From SAR116 cluster bacterium (GTDB lineage: Bacteria; Pseudomonadota; Alphaproteobacteria; Puniceispirillales; UBA1172), in NCBI GenBank assembly GCA_002691725.1, contig NZIT01000070.1, positions 2,760-9,807 on the forward strand: a stretch of 7,048 nt of DNA. Reading direction: 5' to 3'. The translations under genes and the position numbers were made by a program. Under the pieces are notes generated by a model. The model did no database searches. It was not told where the DNA came from and saw only the letters and a list, made by a program, of their open reading frames with translations. Shown here piece after piece: positions 1 to 7,000 of this stretch. How positions within the stretch are numbered: the first letter of the stretch is position 1; the number at the start of each line of letters is the position of its first letter.

Positions 1-150
1 AATGCCATTAATACCGTTATTTCAGAAGTCGATGCCGCATCAGTTAAAGATATGGGTAAGGTTATGGGGCTTTTGAAACAGCGCTATACTGGCCAGATGG
101 ACTTTGCCTCAGCGAGTACCACAGTCAAGGACATGCTGCTTAATCAATAG
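1..150 (+). CDS. GatB/YqeY domain protein, C-terminal end (partial)
   Basis: Frame 1 is open from the window edge to a TAG at 148-150 and gives 49 residues. They read as the C-terminal tail of the YqeY family: a helix with the pattern DMGKVMGLLKQRY, then TGQMDFA, then a last helix ending KDMLLNQ. YqeY proteins are small (about 150 aa) and resemble the tRNA-binding tail domain of GatB, the amidotransferase subunit; their own role is not well defined. The start and roughly two thirds of the protein lie outside the window. The gene sits directly upstream of dnaG on the same strand, an order usual in alphaproteobacteria, and this supports the assignment. Family assignment rests on the visible tail motif plus synteny, so it is good but not complete. 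Confidence 0.85.
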   Translation, partial: NAINTVISEVDAASVKDMGKVMGLLKQRYTGQMDFASASTTVKDMLLNQ

Positions 151-245
151 GCCGAAAGCATGTTGTCTTAATACCTCCAGATCATCAAAGAAGTCTAATT
201 TTGGGGGCTGATGACAGCACGGGGGATATGGAGCATTTATCCGGC

Positions 246-251
246 AGGAGG
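246..251 (+). promoter_or_regulatory. Strong ribosome binding site of dnaG
   Basis: A perfect AGGAGG stands 8 nt before the ATG at 260. It fixes that codon as the dnaG start over the next in-frame ATG at 281. The same bases can pair with an ACCTCC at 173-178 in the leader (see findings). Confidence 0.85.
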
Positions 252-259
252 TTGAAGCC

Positions 260-1951
260 ATGGCTTTGCCACAGCAATTTATGGATGAGTTACGGCGGCG
301 TGTGTCCCTGTCATCAATCATTGGCAAAAAGGTCAAATTGATTAATCGGGGCAATCGCATGGTCGGGCTATGCCCTTTCCATCAGGAAAAAACGCCCTCA
401 TTTCATGTTCGTGATGATGAAGGCTTTTATCATTGCTTTGGTTGCGGGGCTAGTGGTGATGCGATTACCTTTCTGCGTGAGCAAGAAGGTCTTAGCTTCA
501 TGGATGCTATCCACCATCTGGCCGGGCTTGCGAATATTGCTGTTCCCGAACAAAGAGAGATTAGCCCAGAAGAAAAAGCCCAGCGTAACAGCATGGCAAT
601 GCTTAACCAAGAAGCGGCCAGTTTTTATCAAAATCAGCTGGAAGGCGAGGCTGGCAAACAAGCAAAACGATATTTGAATGACCGTCAGGTCAGCCTGAAT
701 AGCATTGCCCGATATCGTATTGGCTATGCTCCTGCTAGTGGGCTTTATTCATTTCTTCAAGCCAAGGGATTTAAGCCTGATGATATGCTGGCGGCTGGCC
801 TGGTGCGAAAATCACCGCGGGATGATAGGCTTTATGATAATTTCCGGCATCGCCTGATGTTTCCGATTGCCAATCCCAGAGGCGATATCATTGCCTTTGG
901 TGGCCGTGCTTTGGATGGGGATCAAGAGCCTAAATATCTAAACTCTGCTGACAGCCCCATGTTCCATAAAAAACAGGTTCTCTATGGCTTAAAACAAGCG
1001 CGTGAGCAGAGCAAAGACAAGCTGCCGATTATCGTTGCCGAAGGCTATATGGATGTTATTGCGATTGACCAATTTAAGGTGGCTGGAGCTGTTGCGCCAT
1101 TGGGAACGGCGCTGACCGAAGACCAGATGATGCTCCTCTGGAAGAATACTGACACGCCTTTTCTGTGTTTTGATGGGGACAGCGCTGGCCAGCGCGCGGC
1201 AACAAAAACATTGGCCCGGCTTCTACCCATTCTGGAGCCTGGAAAAACCGTTCGTGTCATGCGATTGGAAAAGGGATTAGACCCTGATGATTTGCTAAAA
1301 TCGGGCGGCGCGGATGCGTTACGCGGAGTAATGGATGCCTCGGAAAGTCTGGTCGAGGCATTATGGAGCTCAACTTCAGCAGATTATGATCTTAATCAAG
1401 CCGAGCAGCGCGCTAAATTCTGGCAAGTCATGCGCGAATATATCCGCCAAGTCAGTAATCCAGCCATGCGCGACTCGCTGAGTGATGATATCAATGCCCG
1501 TATTCAAGCCATGCGGCAACGGCCGCGTCAAACCACCTATGGTAAATCGCCTGCTGGATCACCATATATAGGACGTCAACATGCCCGTCCTGTTCAAAAT
1601 ATCCGTCCACGAGTGATCATGGCTATTCTTATGAAGCATCCTGAATTAATAAATGATTGGCATGAAGAGTTAGTAAAATTAAATATTAAGGATGGTTTGG
1701 TAAAAAAAATGCTAAATATCATTTCAGACAGTGTTACAATGAATTATCATCTTGACGAAACAACATTTCGGCATCATTTAGAGTCATTAGGAGTAGGTGA
1801 AAAAGACCAGATAAGTCTCTGGGATAGTATTAAGTCACGGATTAGATTTGATCCGGCATCGCTTTCTAAAGAGGACGCAGAAATAAAGCTGAAAGAGTTT
1901 GTAACGCTTGAAAACCGTGGGACTAGAGCCCGCTCAACAAACCAATTTTAA
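260..1951 (+). CDS. dnaG: DNA primase DnaG
   Basis: DnaG makes the short RNA primers that start Okazaki fragments and the leading strand; it works in the cytoplasm at the replication fork, bound to the DnaB helicase. The 563-aa product is close to the usual length (581 in E. coli). At the N-terminus is the CHC2 zinc-binding domain with Cys38, His41, Cys59 and Cys62 and the motif FYHCFGCGASGD. The RNA-polymerase core follows, with RYRIGYAP at 151-158. The Toprim metal centre has EGYMD at 261-265 (catalytic Glu261) and the CFDGDSAG motif with Asp305 and Asp307, followed by DPDD near 341. A Pro/Arg/Gln-rich linker spans about 420-450, and the helicase-binding domain runs from about 450 to the end. 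The start is set by the AGGAGG at 246-251. The part encoding the C-terminal domain is much more AT-rich than the rest. rpoD follows 29 bp later, so co-transcription is likely. Confidence 0.98.
   Translation: MALPQQFMDELRRRVSLSSIIGKKVKLINRGNRMVGLCPFHQEKTPSFHVRDDEGFYHCFGCGASGDAITFLREQEGLSFMDAIHHLAGLANIAVPEQREISPEEKAQRNSMAMLNQEAASFYQNQLEGEAGKQAKRYLNDRQVSLNSIARYRIGYAPASGLYSFLQAKGFKPDDMLAAGLVRKSPRDDRLYDNFRHRLMFPIANPRGDIIAFGGRALDGDQEPKYLNSADSPMFHKKQVLYGLKQAREQSKDKLPIIVAEGYMDVIAIDQFKVAGAVAPLGTALTEDQMMLLWKNTDTPFLCFDGDSAGQRAATKTLARLLPILEPGKTVRVMRLEKGLDPDDLLKSGGADALRGVMDASESLVEALWSSTSADYDLNQAEQRAKFWQVMREYIRQVSNPAMRDSLSDDINARIQAMRQRPRQTTYGKSPAGSPYIGRQHARPVQNIRPRVIMAILMKHPELINDWHEELVKLNIKDGLVKKMLNIISDSVTMNYHLDETTFRHHLESLGVGEKDQISLWDSIKSRIRFDPASLSKEDAEIKLKEFVTLENRGTRARSTNQF
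1732..1740 (+). promoter_or_regulatory. Possible internal promoter for rpoD (extended -10)
   Basis: TGTTACAAT has the TGn plus TACAAT form of an extended -10 element (5 of 6 matches to TATAAT). It lies in the AT-rich part of dnaG, about 240 bp before the rpoD start. The -35 match is poor: TAAATA at 1713-1718 with a 16-nt spacer agrees with TTGACA at only 3 positions. E. coli is known to have an rpoD promoter inside dnaG, which makes the site plausible. A match this short in AT-rich DNA can easily arise by chance. Confidence 0.25.
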
Positions 1952-1980
1952 CCTTACCATATTAGCTGATGGGATGATCC

Positions 1981-4059
1981 ATGGCACAAAGCAAAAAGAA
2001 GAAGACACAAAACGAAGAACAACTGCCTGATAGCGAATCGCTGCTAAAGTCTGCTAGCAACGATTCGGGCGAATCGGTCAATATGAGCGAAGAAGCGATC
2101 AAGGTATTGATAAAATCAGGCCGTGAGCGCGGATTTGTCACACATGATGAATTGAATAAGGCATTGCCGCAAGGTGAGCTTACCTCAGAGCAGATCGAAG
2201 ATGTTATGGCTGAACTTAACTCTATGGGGGTTAATGTCGTCGATAATGCTGATCAGGAAGATGTGGTTGAGGATAGCGAAGATAGCGAAGAAGCCAGCAC
2301 GTCTTCGTCAGGTAATATCAGTGATGAAAGCCGTGGGTCTGATGATCCTGTCCGCATGTATTTGCGTGAAATGGGCACGGTTGAGCTGTTAACGCGCGAA
2401 GGTGAGATTGCCATTGCTAAGCGGATTGAAGCTGGCCGTGAGCTTATGCTTGGCGGTGTATATGAATCGCCTCTGACGATCCGAGCGCTCATTCAATGGC
2501 GGGATGAGATTGAGCAAGGTAAAGTTTTGATGCGCGATGTCATTGATCTGGAAACAACATTTTCTCGGATTAATGGCGAAGATAGCGATACCATTGCCAT
2601 TGCTAGTGATGATGATGACAGCATCCTTATCAATCGCCCTGGACTGGAAATAAAATCAGTCGATACCGATGATGATGCTGATGATGATGCCGATAGCGAT
2701 AGCGAAGATGAGGACGAGGAGTCCACTTCTCAAAATGCCGAAACTGATGAAGACGATAGCGAGAAAGAGGCAAGTGATGGTGAGGGTGATGATCTGAACA
2801 TGTCGCTGGCGGCAATGGAAGATTCCATTCGCGAAGATGTCATGGTCATGATGGAAGATGTATTCGTCACCTATAAAGAGCTAAGCCAGTTGCGCGATAA
2901 ACGCATCACGCAGTTTAAAAAAGGCGCTACGGTTAATGCCAAAACAGAGGAGCGATATATCTCTCTGCGGCTTAAGCTGATTGAGCAGATGGAACATATT
3001 CTGCTTAATACCGGCCGTATCGAAGCGCTGATGGTACAGCTTTATGGATTAAACAAACATCTATCCTCGCTCGAAGGACAAATGTTGCGCGTTTCCATGA
3101 AGTGCAATATTAAACGCCCGCAATTCCTTGGCTTCTGGTCTGGACATGAGCTTGATAAAGACTGGCCACCTGAAGAGGCTGATTCGGCAGGGTGGAAAAA
3201 ACTGCGTCAAAACCATGCTGATGAAATTGATGAGATTCGTAAATCCATTATTCAGATGATGACAGAAATTGGCATGTCAGTATCTGAGTTCAAAGAGCTG
3301 ATCCAAGTGATTCAGCGTGGTGAACGGGAAGCGGCTCGCGCAAAAAAAGAAATGGTTGAGGCTAATCTCCGGCTTGTTATCTCCATCGCCAAAAAATATA
3401 CCAATCGTGGCCTGCAATTCCTTGACTTGATACAAGAAGGCAACATCGGTCTGATGAAAGCGGTGGATAAATTTGAATATCGCCGTGGCTATAAGTTTTC
3501 CACTTATGCGACGTGGTGGATCAGGCAGGCGATCACGCGATCTATTGCTGATCAGGCACGAACTATTCGTATCCCTGTTCATATGATTGAAACGATCAAT
3601 AAATTGGTGCGGACATCGCGGCAAATGCTTCATGAAATTGGCCGTGAGCCAACCCCTGAAGAATTGGCAGAAAAGCTTTCCATGCCCATCCATAAGGTGC
3701 GAAATGTCCTGAAAATTGCCAAAGAGCCGATTAGTCTGGAAACCCCGGTCGGTGATGAAGATGATAGTCATCTTGGGGACTTTATCGAAGATAAGAACGC
3801 AGTTCAGCCGCTTGATTCGGCCATTTATGTGAGCTTGCGTGCCAAGACAACCCTCGTTCTGGCAGAGCTAACGCCAAGAGAGGAGCGTGTCTTGCGGATG
3901 CGTTTTGGCATTGGCATGAACTCGGATCATACCCTGGAAGAAGTTGGCCAGCAGTTTAGTGTCACCCGTGAACGTATCCGCCAAATTGAGGCAAAAGCGT
4001 TACGCAAGCTGAAACATCCTTCACGGTCAAAGAAACTGAGAAGTTTCCTTGATAATTAA
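1981..4059 (+). CDS. rpoD: Primary (housekeeping) sigma factor RpoD, sigma-70
   Basis: RpoD binds core RNA polymerase and directs it to most growth-related promoters. The 692-aa product is longer than the 613 aa of E. coli, as is common in alphaproteobacteria. Region 1.1 spans about 36-85, and region 1.2 about 121-152 ([20 protein letters not shown]). A long non-conserved insert follows at about 155-445 and holds an Asp/Glu-rich block at 228-271. Regions 2.1-2.4 lie at about 455-535, with [20 protein letters not shown] for core binding and [17 protein letters not shown] for -10 melting and recognition. Region 3 lies at about 536-610, including the [14 protein letters not shown] finger. Region 4.2 has the helix-turn-helix [20 protein letters not shown] at 651-670. 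The start is bounded by an in-frame TGA at 1975-1977; the ribosome binding site is weak (GGGA at 1971-1974, 6-nt spacer). dnaG upstream and tRNA-Ile downstream share the strand with short gaps and no visible terminator. Confidence 0.98.
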   Translation: MAQSKKKKTQNEEQLPDSESLLKSASNDSGESVNMSEEAIKVLIKSGRERGFVTHDELNKALPQGELTSEQIEDVMAELNSMGVNVVDNADQEDVVEDSEDSEEASTSSSGNISDESRGSDDPVRMYLREMGTVELLTREGEIAIAKRIEAGRELMLGGVYESPLTIRALIQWRDEIEQGKVLMRDVIDLETTFSRINGEDSDTIAIASDDDDSILINRPGLEIKSVDTDDDADDDADSDSEDEDEESTSQNAETDEDDSEKEASDGEGDDLNMSLAAMEDSIREDVMVMMEDVFVTYKELSQLRDKRITQFKKGATVNAKTEERYISLRLKLIEQMEHILLNTGRIEALMVQLYGLNKHLSSLEGQMLRVSMKCNIKRPQFLGFWSGHELDKDWPPEEADSAGWKKLRQNHADEIDEIRKSIIQMMTEIGMSVSEFKELIQVIQRGEREAARAKKEMVEANLRLVISIAKKYTNRGLQFLDLIQEGNIGLMKAVDKFEYRRGYKFSTYATWWIRQAITRSIADQARTIRIPVHMIETINKLVRTSRQMLHEIGREPTPEELAEKLSMPIHKVRNVLKIAKEPISLETPVGDEDDSHLGDFIEDKNAVQPLDSAIYVSLRAKTTLVLAELTPREERVLRMRFGIGMNSDHTLEEVGQQFSVTRERIRQIEAKALRKLKHPSRSKKLRSFLDN
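2662..2721 (+). repeat. GAT-rich low-complexity tract in rpoD
   Basis: In-frame GAT codons recur here, singly and in triplets broken by GCT, GCC or AGC, and the tract then passes into GAA/GAG/GAC. It encodes the Asp/Glu block at residues 228-247 of RpoD. The wider gene holds seven copies of GATAGCGA plus one base (at 2029, 2272, 2281, 2581, 2692, 2698 and 2755), each encoding Asp-Ser-Glu or Asp-Ser-Asp. Such tracts can change length by replication slippage. They may equally reflect simple selection for acidic residues with a narrow codon choice. Confidence 0.7.
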
Positions 4060-4086
4060 TGGGTTTTCGGCTATCCAAAAGATGCT

Positions 4087-4163
4087 GGGCCTGTAGTTCA
4101 ACTGGTTAGAACGCACCGCTCATAACGGTGTTGTTGGGGGTTCGAGTCCCTCCGGGCCCACCA
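4087..4163 (+). tRNA. tRNA-Ile (anticodon CAU, lysidine-type, reads AUA)
   Basis: The 77 bases fold as a full cloverleaf. The acceptor stem is GGGCCTG with CGGGCCC (one G-U pair). The D stem is GTTC/GAAC with the GG of its loop present, the anticodon stem is CACCG/CGGTG with loop CTCATAA, and the T stem is GGGGG/CCCTC with loop TTCGAGT. The discriminator is A and the CCA end is encoded. The anticodon CAT is at 4121-4123. A CAU anticodon can mean initiator Met, elongator Met or Ile2. C4-G69, C5-G68, A37 and A38 match features known to favour the lysidine synthetase TilS. The T11-A24 pair lacks the initiator's A11-U24 and the first pair is a normal G-C, so Ile2 is favoured. C34 would be changed to lysidine so that the tRNA carries isoleucine. 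The gene starts 27 bp after rpoD on the same strand. Confidence 0.92.
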
Positions 4164-4216
4164 GCTTAACTTTCCTGTTATAGCCTTTTGAATTATTGGC
4201 AGCAGAATTATTCCAA

Positions 4217-6226
4217 TTACTGCACTAGTGCTGACGCGGTGGCGCTGACAACTGCCTCAAGAAACATGGTTTTATCACCGCCAAGGTCTATGCGATCTAT
4301 TTTCCGTTTTGATATGACTTCAATGCTATGACCGCCGGCGACTTTAGCCTTGGTCTTGGCATCTTCTCGCACCACATATTCGGCATGATCGAGGGCTAAT
4401 TCCAGGTCAGTGAAATCGGCAGGGCCTTTGATGAGATGGACGCGGAATGTGCCATCAGACGGCTGTGTGATGGTAACGCGAACGCTTTGCCGAATACTGC
4501 CGACGGCGGCACCGATAGCGCCAGCAACATCAGCATCTTCAGGAACAATTAATTCAGCATCAAGAACCTTGGCAATGGCAGGATAGTAGCAAGCGGCCGA
4601 GGCGCCCAAGGCGATGAGCGGGCGATGAAAACGAATACGGGTCGTTATCATTGTCGCGCTTGATGGCTGTAATGCGCCTTCGATCATATGCACAAGAACG
4701 GGGTTTTTGTCTGACATAGCATGGCTGTTATGGTCATGCGCGTTAACCGCGTCAATCAAGGCGAGGCTAGATTGAATGGCCAGCCTGTCCAGCACCATCT
4801 GAGCAAATAGTTGGATATTTTCTGCTTGTGGTTTGCCTGAGCCTGAGCGTTGTCTAGCCATTAACTTGCCCGCTTTTTCAGCAGCAGATTTATCAAAGGC
4901 ATTAAACTGATCGAGAATATGTACAGCATCGGTTGGGGTAAACGCGGATATTAGCACCAAACCGCGCGCAACGAGGCGATCTATTGCCCCCATCGCCAGC
5001 CTTGTTTCTGCCAATTCTGCAATACTGGCGACACCGGCTTTTTGACATTCCAGCGCCATTCGATATTCAGATCGTGTCAGCCATTCTGGCGGCTCACCAG
5101 AAAACACAGGAACAACAAAACGCGCATCAGTCGCGCTCGGAATGGGGTTATCCAATTGTTCATCAAGCAATGTATGGATATGCGGATATTGTTGTGCCAA
5201 GGATGAAATGGGGATAGCGCGGCGTGGCCCTAATGTGACGCCGCCTTTGATACCGCGATCCATTAAATTGACTTCACTATCACCGCCAAGCCCGCCAGTT
5301 CGAATATCCGCCGCCTCAACCATAGTTGACCATCCGCCAATCGTCGCGCCTTTCGGTGACAGCCGAGGTGTGCCGTTAGACATGATTGTGATATCGGTTG
5401 TTGTGCCGCCAATATCGCTGATGATGGCATCGGCTACGCCAGCCAGATGGGCGGCGCCTGAAATGCTGGCGGCAGGCCCTGATAAGATTGTCTCGACTGG
5501 ACGGATACGGGCAAGATGCTGATTAATCAAGGAGCCATCGCCCTTGACGACCATCAATTCAGCATTGATACCTGATGATGTGATGATGTCATTAGTGGCA
5601 TTAATCTGACGATCAAGCAAGTCGATGAGACGCGCATTTAGTAACGCGGTCAAGGCGCGTTTAGGCCCGCCTAATTCGGATGATAACTCATGACTGCAGG
5701 TGATCGGGCAACCAGTTTTTTTACGCAACAGGTCACGGGCGGCAATTTCATGCTCAGGGTTACGGGTCGCAAAATGACCAGCAATAGCAATCGCGCTGAT
5801 ATCTTTGCCATACTGATCAGCAAATGCCTCAAGCGCAGCCATATCTAAAGGCGCTTGCGGTTTACCATCGGTTTTATGGCCTCCTGTGACAAAAGCCACA
5901 GGGTCTTGGCCAAGCGAATTGCCGAGATTGTTTTTGCTAAGGCTCGTTTCTGCAAAACCGATCATAACCAAGCCAATACGCCCGCCCATGCCCTCAACCA
6001 CAGCGTTAGTCGCCAGTGTCGTTGACAGGCACACTTGCTTGAGCGATTGACGTTGATCTTGAGCTAATTGATCAATGACAGAATGGATCGCCTCCCCCAA
6101 GCCAATGGATAAATCTTCGCGTGTTGTAGGGGCTTTGGCTTTCGCCACAAGCGCGCCATTTTCACTATTGATGATCGCCGCATCCGTAAATGTGCCGCCC
6201 GTATCAAGTCCGAGAATAAATGCCAT
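4217..6226 (-). CDS. Hydantoinase/oxoprolinase family protein, HyuA-like subunit
   Basis: The 669-aa product has the usual length of the HyuA / 5-oxoprolinase N-half / acetone carboxylase beta family. These are cytoplasmic ATP-dependent enzymes of the actin/hexokinase-like fold that open cyclic amides such as hydantoins or 5-oxoproline. The phosphate-binding motif DTGGTFTD is at 8-15. STTLATNAVVEG is at 68-79, GGPKRALTALLNARL at 186-200, ETILSGPAAS at 245-254 and DIGGTTTDI at 271-279. A glycine-rich loop GGLGGDSEV is at 311-319, and GASAACYYPAIAKVL near 541-555 leads into the C-terminal part. The ATG at 6226 is 13 bp after the stop of the amidotransferase-like gene, with a GGCGGA ribosome binding site 7 nt before it. 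The usual HyuB partner is not next to it; a tRNA gene on the other strand follows. The substrate cannot be told from the sequence. Confidence 0.92.
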   Translation of the reverse strand: MAFILGLDTGGTFTDAAIINSENGALVAKAKAPTTREDLSIGLGEAIHSVIDQLAQDQRQSLKQVCLSTTLATNAVVEGMGGRIGLVMIGFAETSLSKNNLGNSLGQDPVAFVTGGHKTDGKPQAPLDMAALEAFADQYGKDISAIAIAGHFATRNPEHEIAARDLLRKKTGCPITCSHELSSELGGPKRALTALLNARLIDLLDRQINATNDIITSSGINAELMVVKGDGSLINQHLARIRPVETILSGPAASISGAAHLAGVADAIISDIGGTTTDITIMSNGTPRLSPKGATIGGWSTMVEAADIRTGGLGGDSEVNLMDRGIKGGVTLGPRRAIPISSLAQQYPHIHTLLDEQLDNPIPSATDARFVVPVFSGEPPEWLTRSEYRMALECQKAGVASIAELAETRLAMGAIDRLVARGLVLISAFTPTDAVHILDQFNAFDKSAAEKAGKLMARQRSGSGKPQAENIQLFAQMVLDRLAIQSSLALIDAVNAHDHNSHAMSDKNPVLVHMIEGALQPSSATMITTRIRFHRPLIALGASAACYYPAIAKVLDAELIVPEDADVAGAIGAAVGSIRQSVRVTITQPSDGTFRVHLIKGPADFTDLELALDHAEYVVREDAKTKAKVAGGHSIEVISKRKIDRIDLGGDKTMFLEAVVSATASALVQ

Positions 6227-6233
6227 ATTCTAA

Positions 6234-6239
6234 TCCGCC
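6234..6239 (-). promoter_or_regulatory. Ribosome binding site of the HyuA-like gene, abutting the upstream stop
   Basis: On the minus strand GGCGGA directly follows the TGA stop of the amidotransferase-like gene (6242-6240) and ends 7 nt before the ATG at 6226. The arrangement points to translational coupling of the two genes. Confidence 0.7.
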
Positions 6240-6986
6240 TCAGGCAGCGCGTGATTGAGCAGCAAGCGCATGATTGAGAAAACTCGCCATCCAATCACGC
6301 ACCTGATCATTGTCTGTTGGGGTGCTTAGGCTGCCGTTTGCACGGGCAACGCCTTCATCACCTATGGCGCGGCTATGTCGGTTAATCAAGGCTGACAAAT
6401 AGGCGGTATTAAACTCCGGATGACCTTGGAAAGACAGCACCCGACCAGGAATAGTAAATGCCGCATAAGGGCAGAAATCATCACCTAATAAAGCCTCTGC
6501 TTCGGCTGGCAGGCTAATGACTTGATCTTGATGCATGTAAATCAGACGCACGGCTTGGCCTTTGCTAGACGCCGCAGGCAAATCACTTTGCATTGCCATC
6601 TCTTTAATGCCAACACCCCAACCTTTATCTGATAACACCGCCTCACCACCGAGAGCGTGGGCAAGCAGCTGATGGCCAAAGCAAATGCCAATAAGCGGTA
6701 TCTGCATATGATAAGCTGACTTAACAAAATCCATCAGCCGCGGTATCCACGGCAGGTCATCATAAACCCCATGGCGACTGCCTGAGATCATATAGGCATC
6801 ATAATCGGAGACTTGCTCTGGAAAATCACCATGGCGAACATGAATGAATGTGATATCAAGCATGTGATTATGCGCCGCCAGATAAGATGTAAACATCTCT
6901 TGATAGGACGGATTATGAGGACGCATATTAATGCCGGTCTCACCTGCAAGTAAAATGCCTAGCTTGATCTGTTTGTGTTGCGCCAT
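6240..6986 (-). CDS. Class I glutamine amidotransferase-like protein (GMP synthase / gamma-glutamyl peptidase type)
   Basis: The 248-aa product is a stand-alone class I glutamine amidotransferase (GATase) domain, which hydrolyses gamma-glutamyl amide bonds through a Cys-His-Glu triad. The nucleophile elbow GICFGHQLLA is at 100-109 with Cys102. GHPEF at 188-192 supplies His189 and Glu191. MISGSRHGVYDDLPWI at 66-81 is the oxyanion-side segment, in its SGSR variant. No synthase or ammonia-acceptor domain is attached, so this is not full GuaA. It resembles the COG0518 group and, from memory, the plant gamma-glutamyl peptidases, which have similar SGSR and GICFGHQ segments. Three start codons lie close together: GTG at 6995, ATG at 6992 and ATG at 6986. 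I chose 6986 because AGG at 6997-6995 lies 8 nt before it and is too close to, or overlaps, the others. The HyuA-like gene follows after 13 bp, probably in the same operon. The exact substrate is unknown. Confidence 0.88.
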   Translation of the reverse strand: MAQHKQIKLGILLAGETGINMRPHNPSYQEMFTSYLAAHNHMLDITFIHVRHGDFPEQVSDYDAYMISGSRHGVYDDLPWIPRLMDFVKSAYHMQIPLIGICFGHQLLAHALGGEAVLSDKGWGVGIKEMAMQSDLPAASSKGQAVRLIYMHQDQVISLPAEAEALLGDDFCPYAAFTIPGRVLSFQGHPEFNTAYLSALINRHSRAIGDEGVARANGSLSTPTDNDQVRDWMASFLNHALAAQSRAA

Positions 6987-6994
6987 AATCATCA

Positions 6995-7000
6995 CCTAAC
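6995..7000 (-). promoter_or_regulatory. Probable ribosome binding site of the amidotransferase-like gene
   Basis: The minus strand reads GTTAGG here and its AGG lies 8 nt before the ATG at 6986. The match to the Shine-Dalgarno sequence is modest, but its spacing favours that ATG over the GTG and ATG just upstream. Confidence 0.45.

Noticed and set aside
186..204. TCTAAT at 194-199 as a dnaG promoter -10 element
   Set aside because: No acceptable -35 element is found at 16-18 bp upstream, and the gene can be read from the yqeY promoter.
109..360. 83-aa minus-strand frame across the yqeY-dnaG gap
   Set aside because: It overlaps the ends of two clear genes and matches no protein type I know; about half of it is antisense to the dnaG start.
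2630..2815. Histidine-rich 61-aa minus-strand frame
   Set aside because: The histidines and arginines come only from reading the GAT-rich acidic tract of rpoD backwards.
3462..3470. GGTGGATAA, whose reverse complement TTATCCACC is one base from a DnaA box
   Set aside because: It encodes conserved region 2 residues of RpoD (Val-Asp-Lys and flanks), stands alone, and has no cluster or AT-rich unwinding region nearby.
3277..3771. 164-aa open frame on the minus strand inside rpoD
   Set aside because: It lies opposite the most conserved part of RpoD (regions 2 and 3), has no recognisable motif and no convincing ribosome binding site; it is a shadow of rpoD.
4190..4212. Direct repeat GAATTATT (4190-4197 and 4205-4212) after the tRNA as a possible integration attachment site
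   Set aside because: It is only 8 bp of AT-rich sequence, does not copy the tRNA end, and no integrase or foreign gene is present.
5142..5522. 126-aa open frame on the plus strand opposite the HyuA-like gene
   Set aside because: It is antisense to the conserved motifs of the HyuA-like protein, is rich in Pro/Ser/Ile as expected from reverse reading, and shows no family features.
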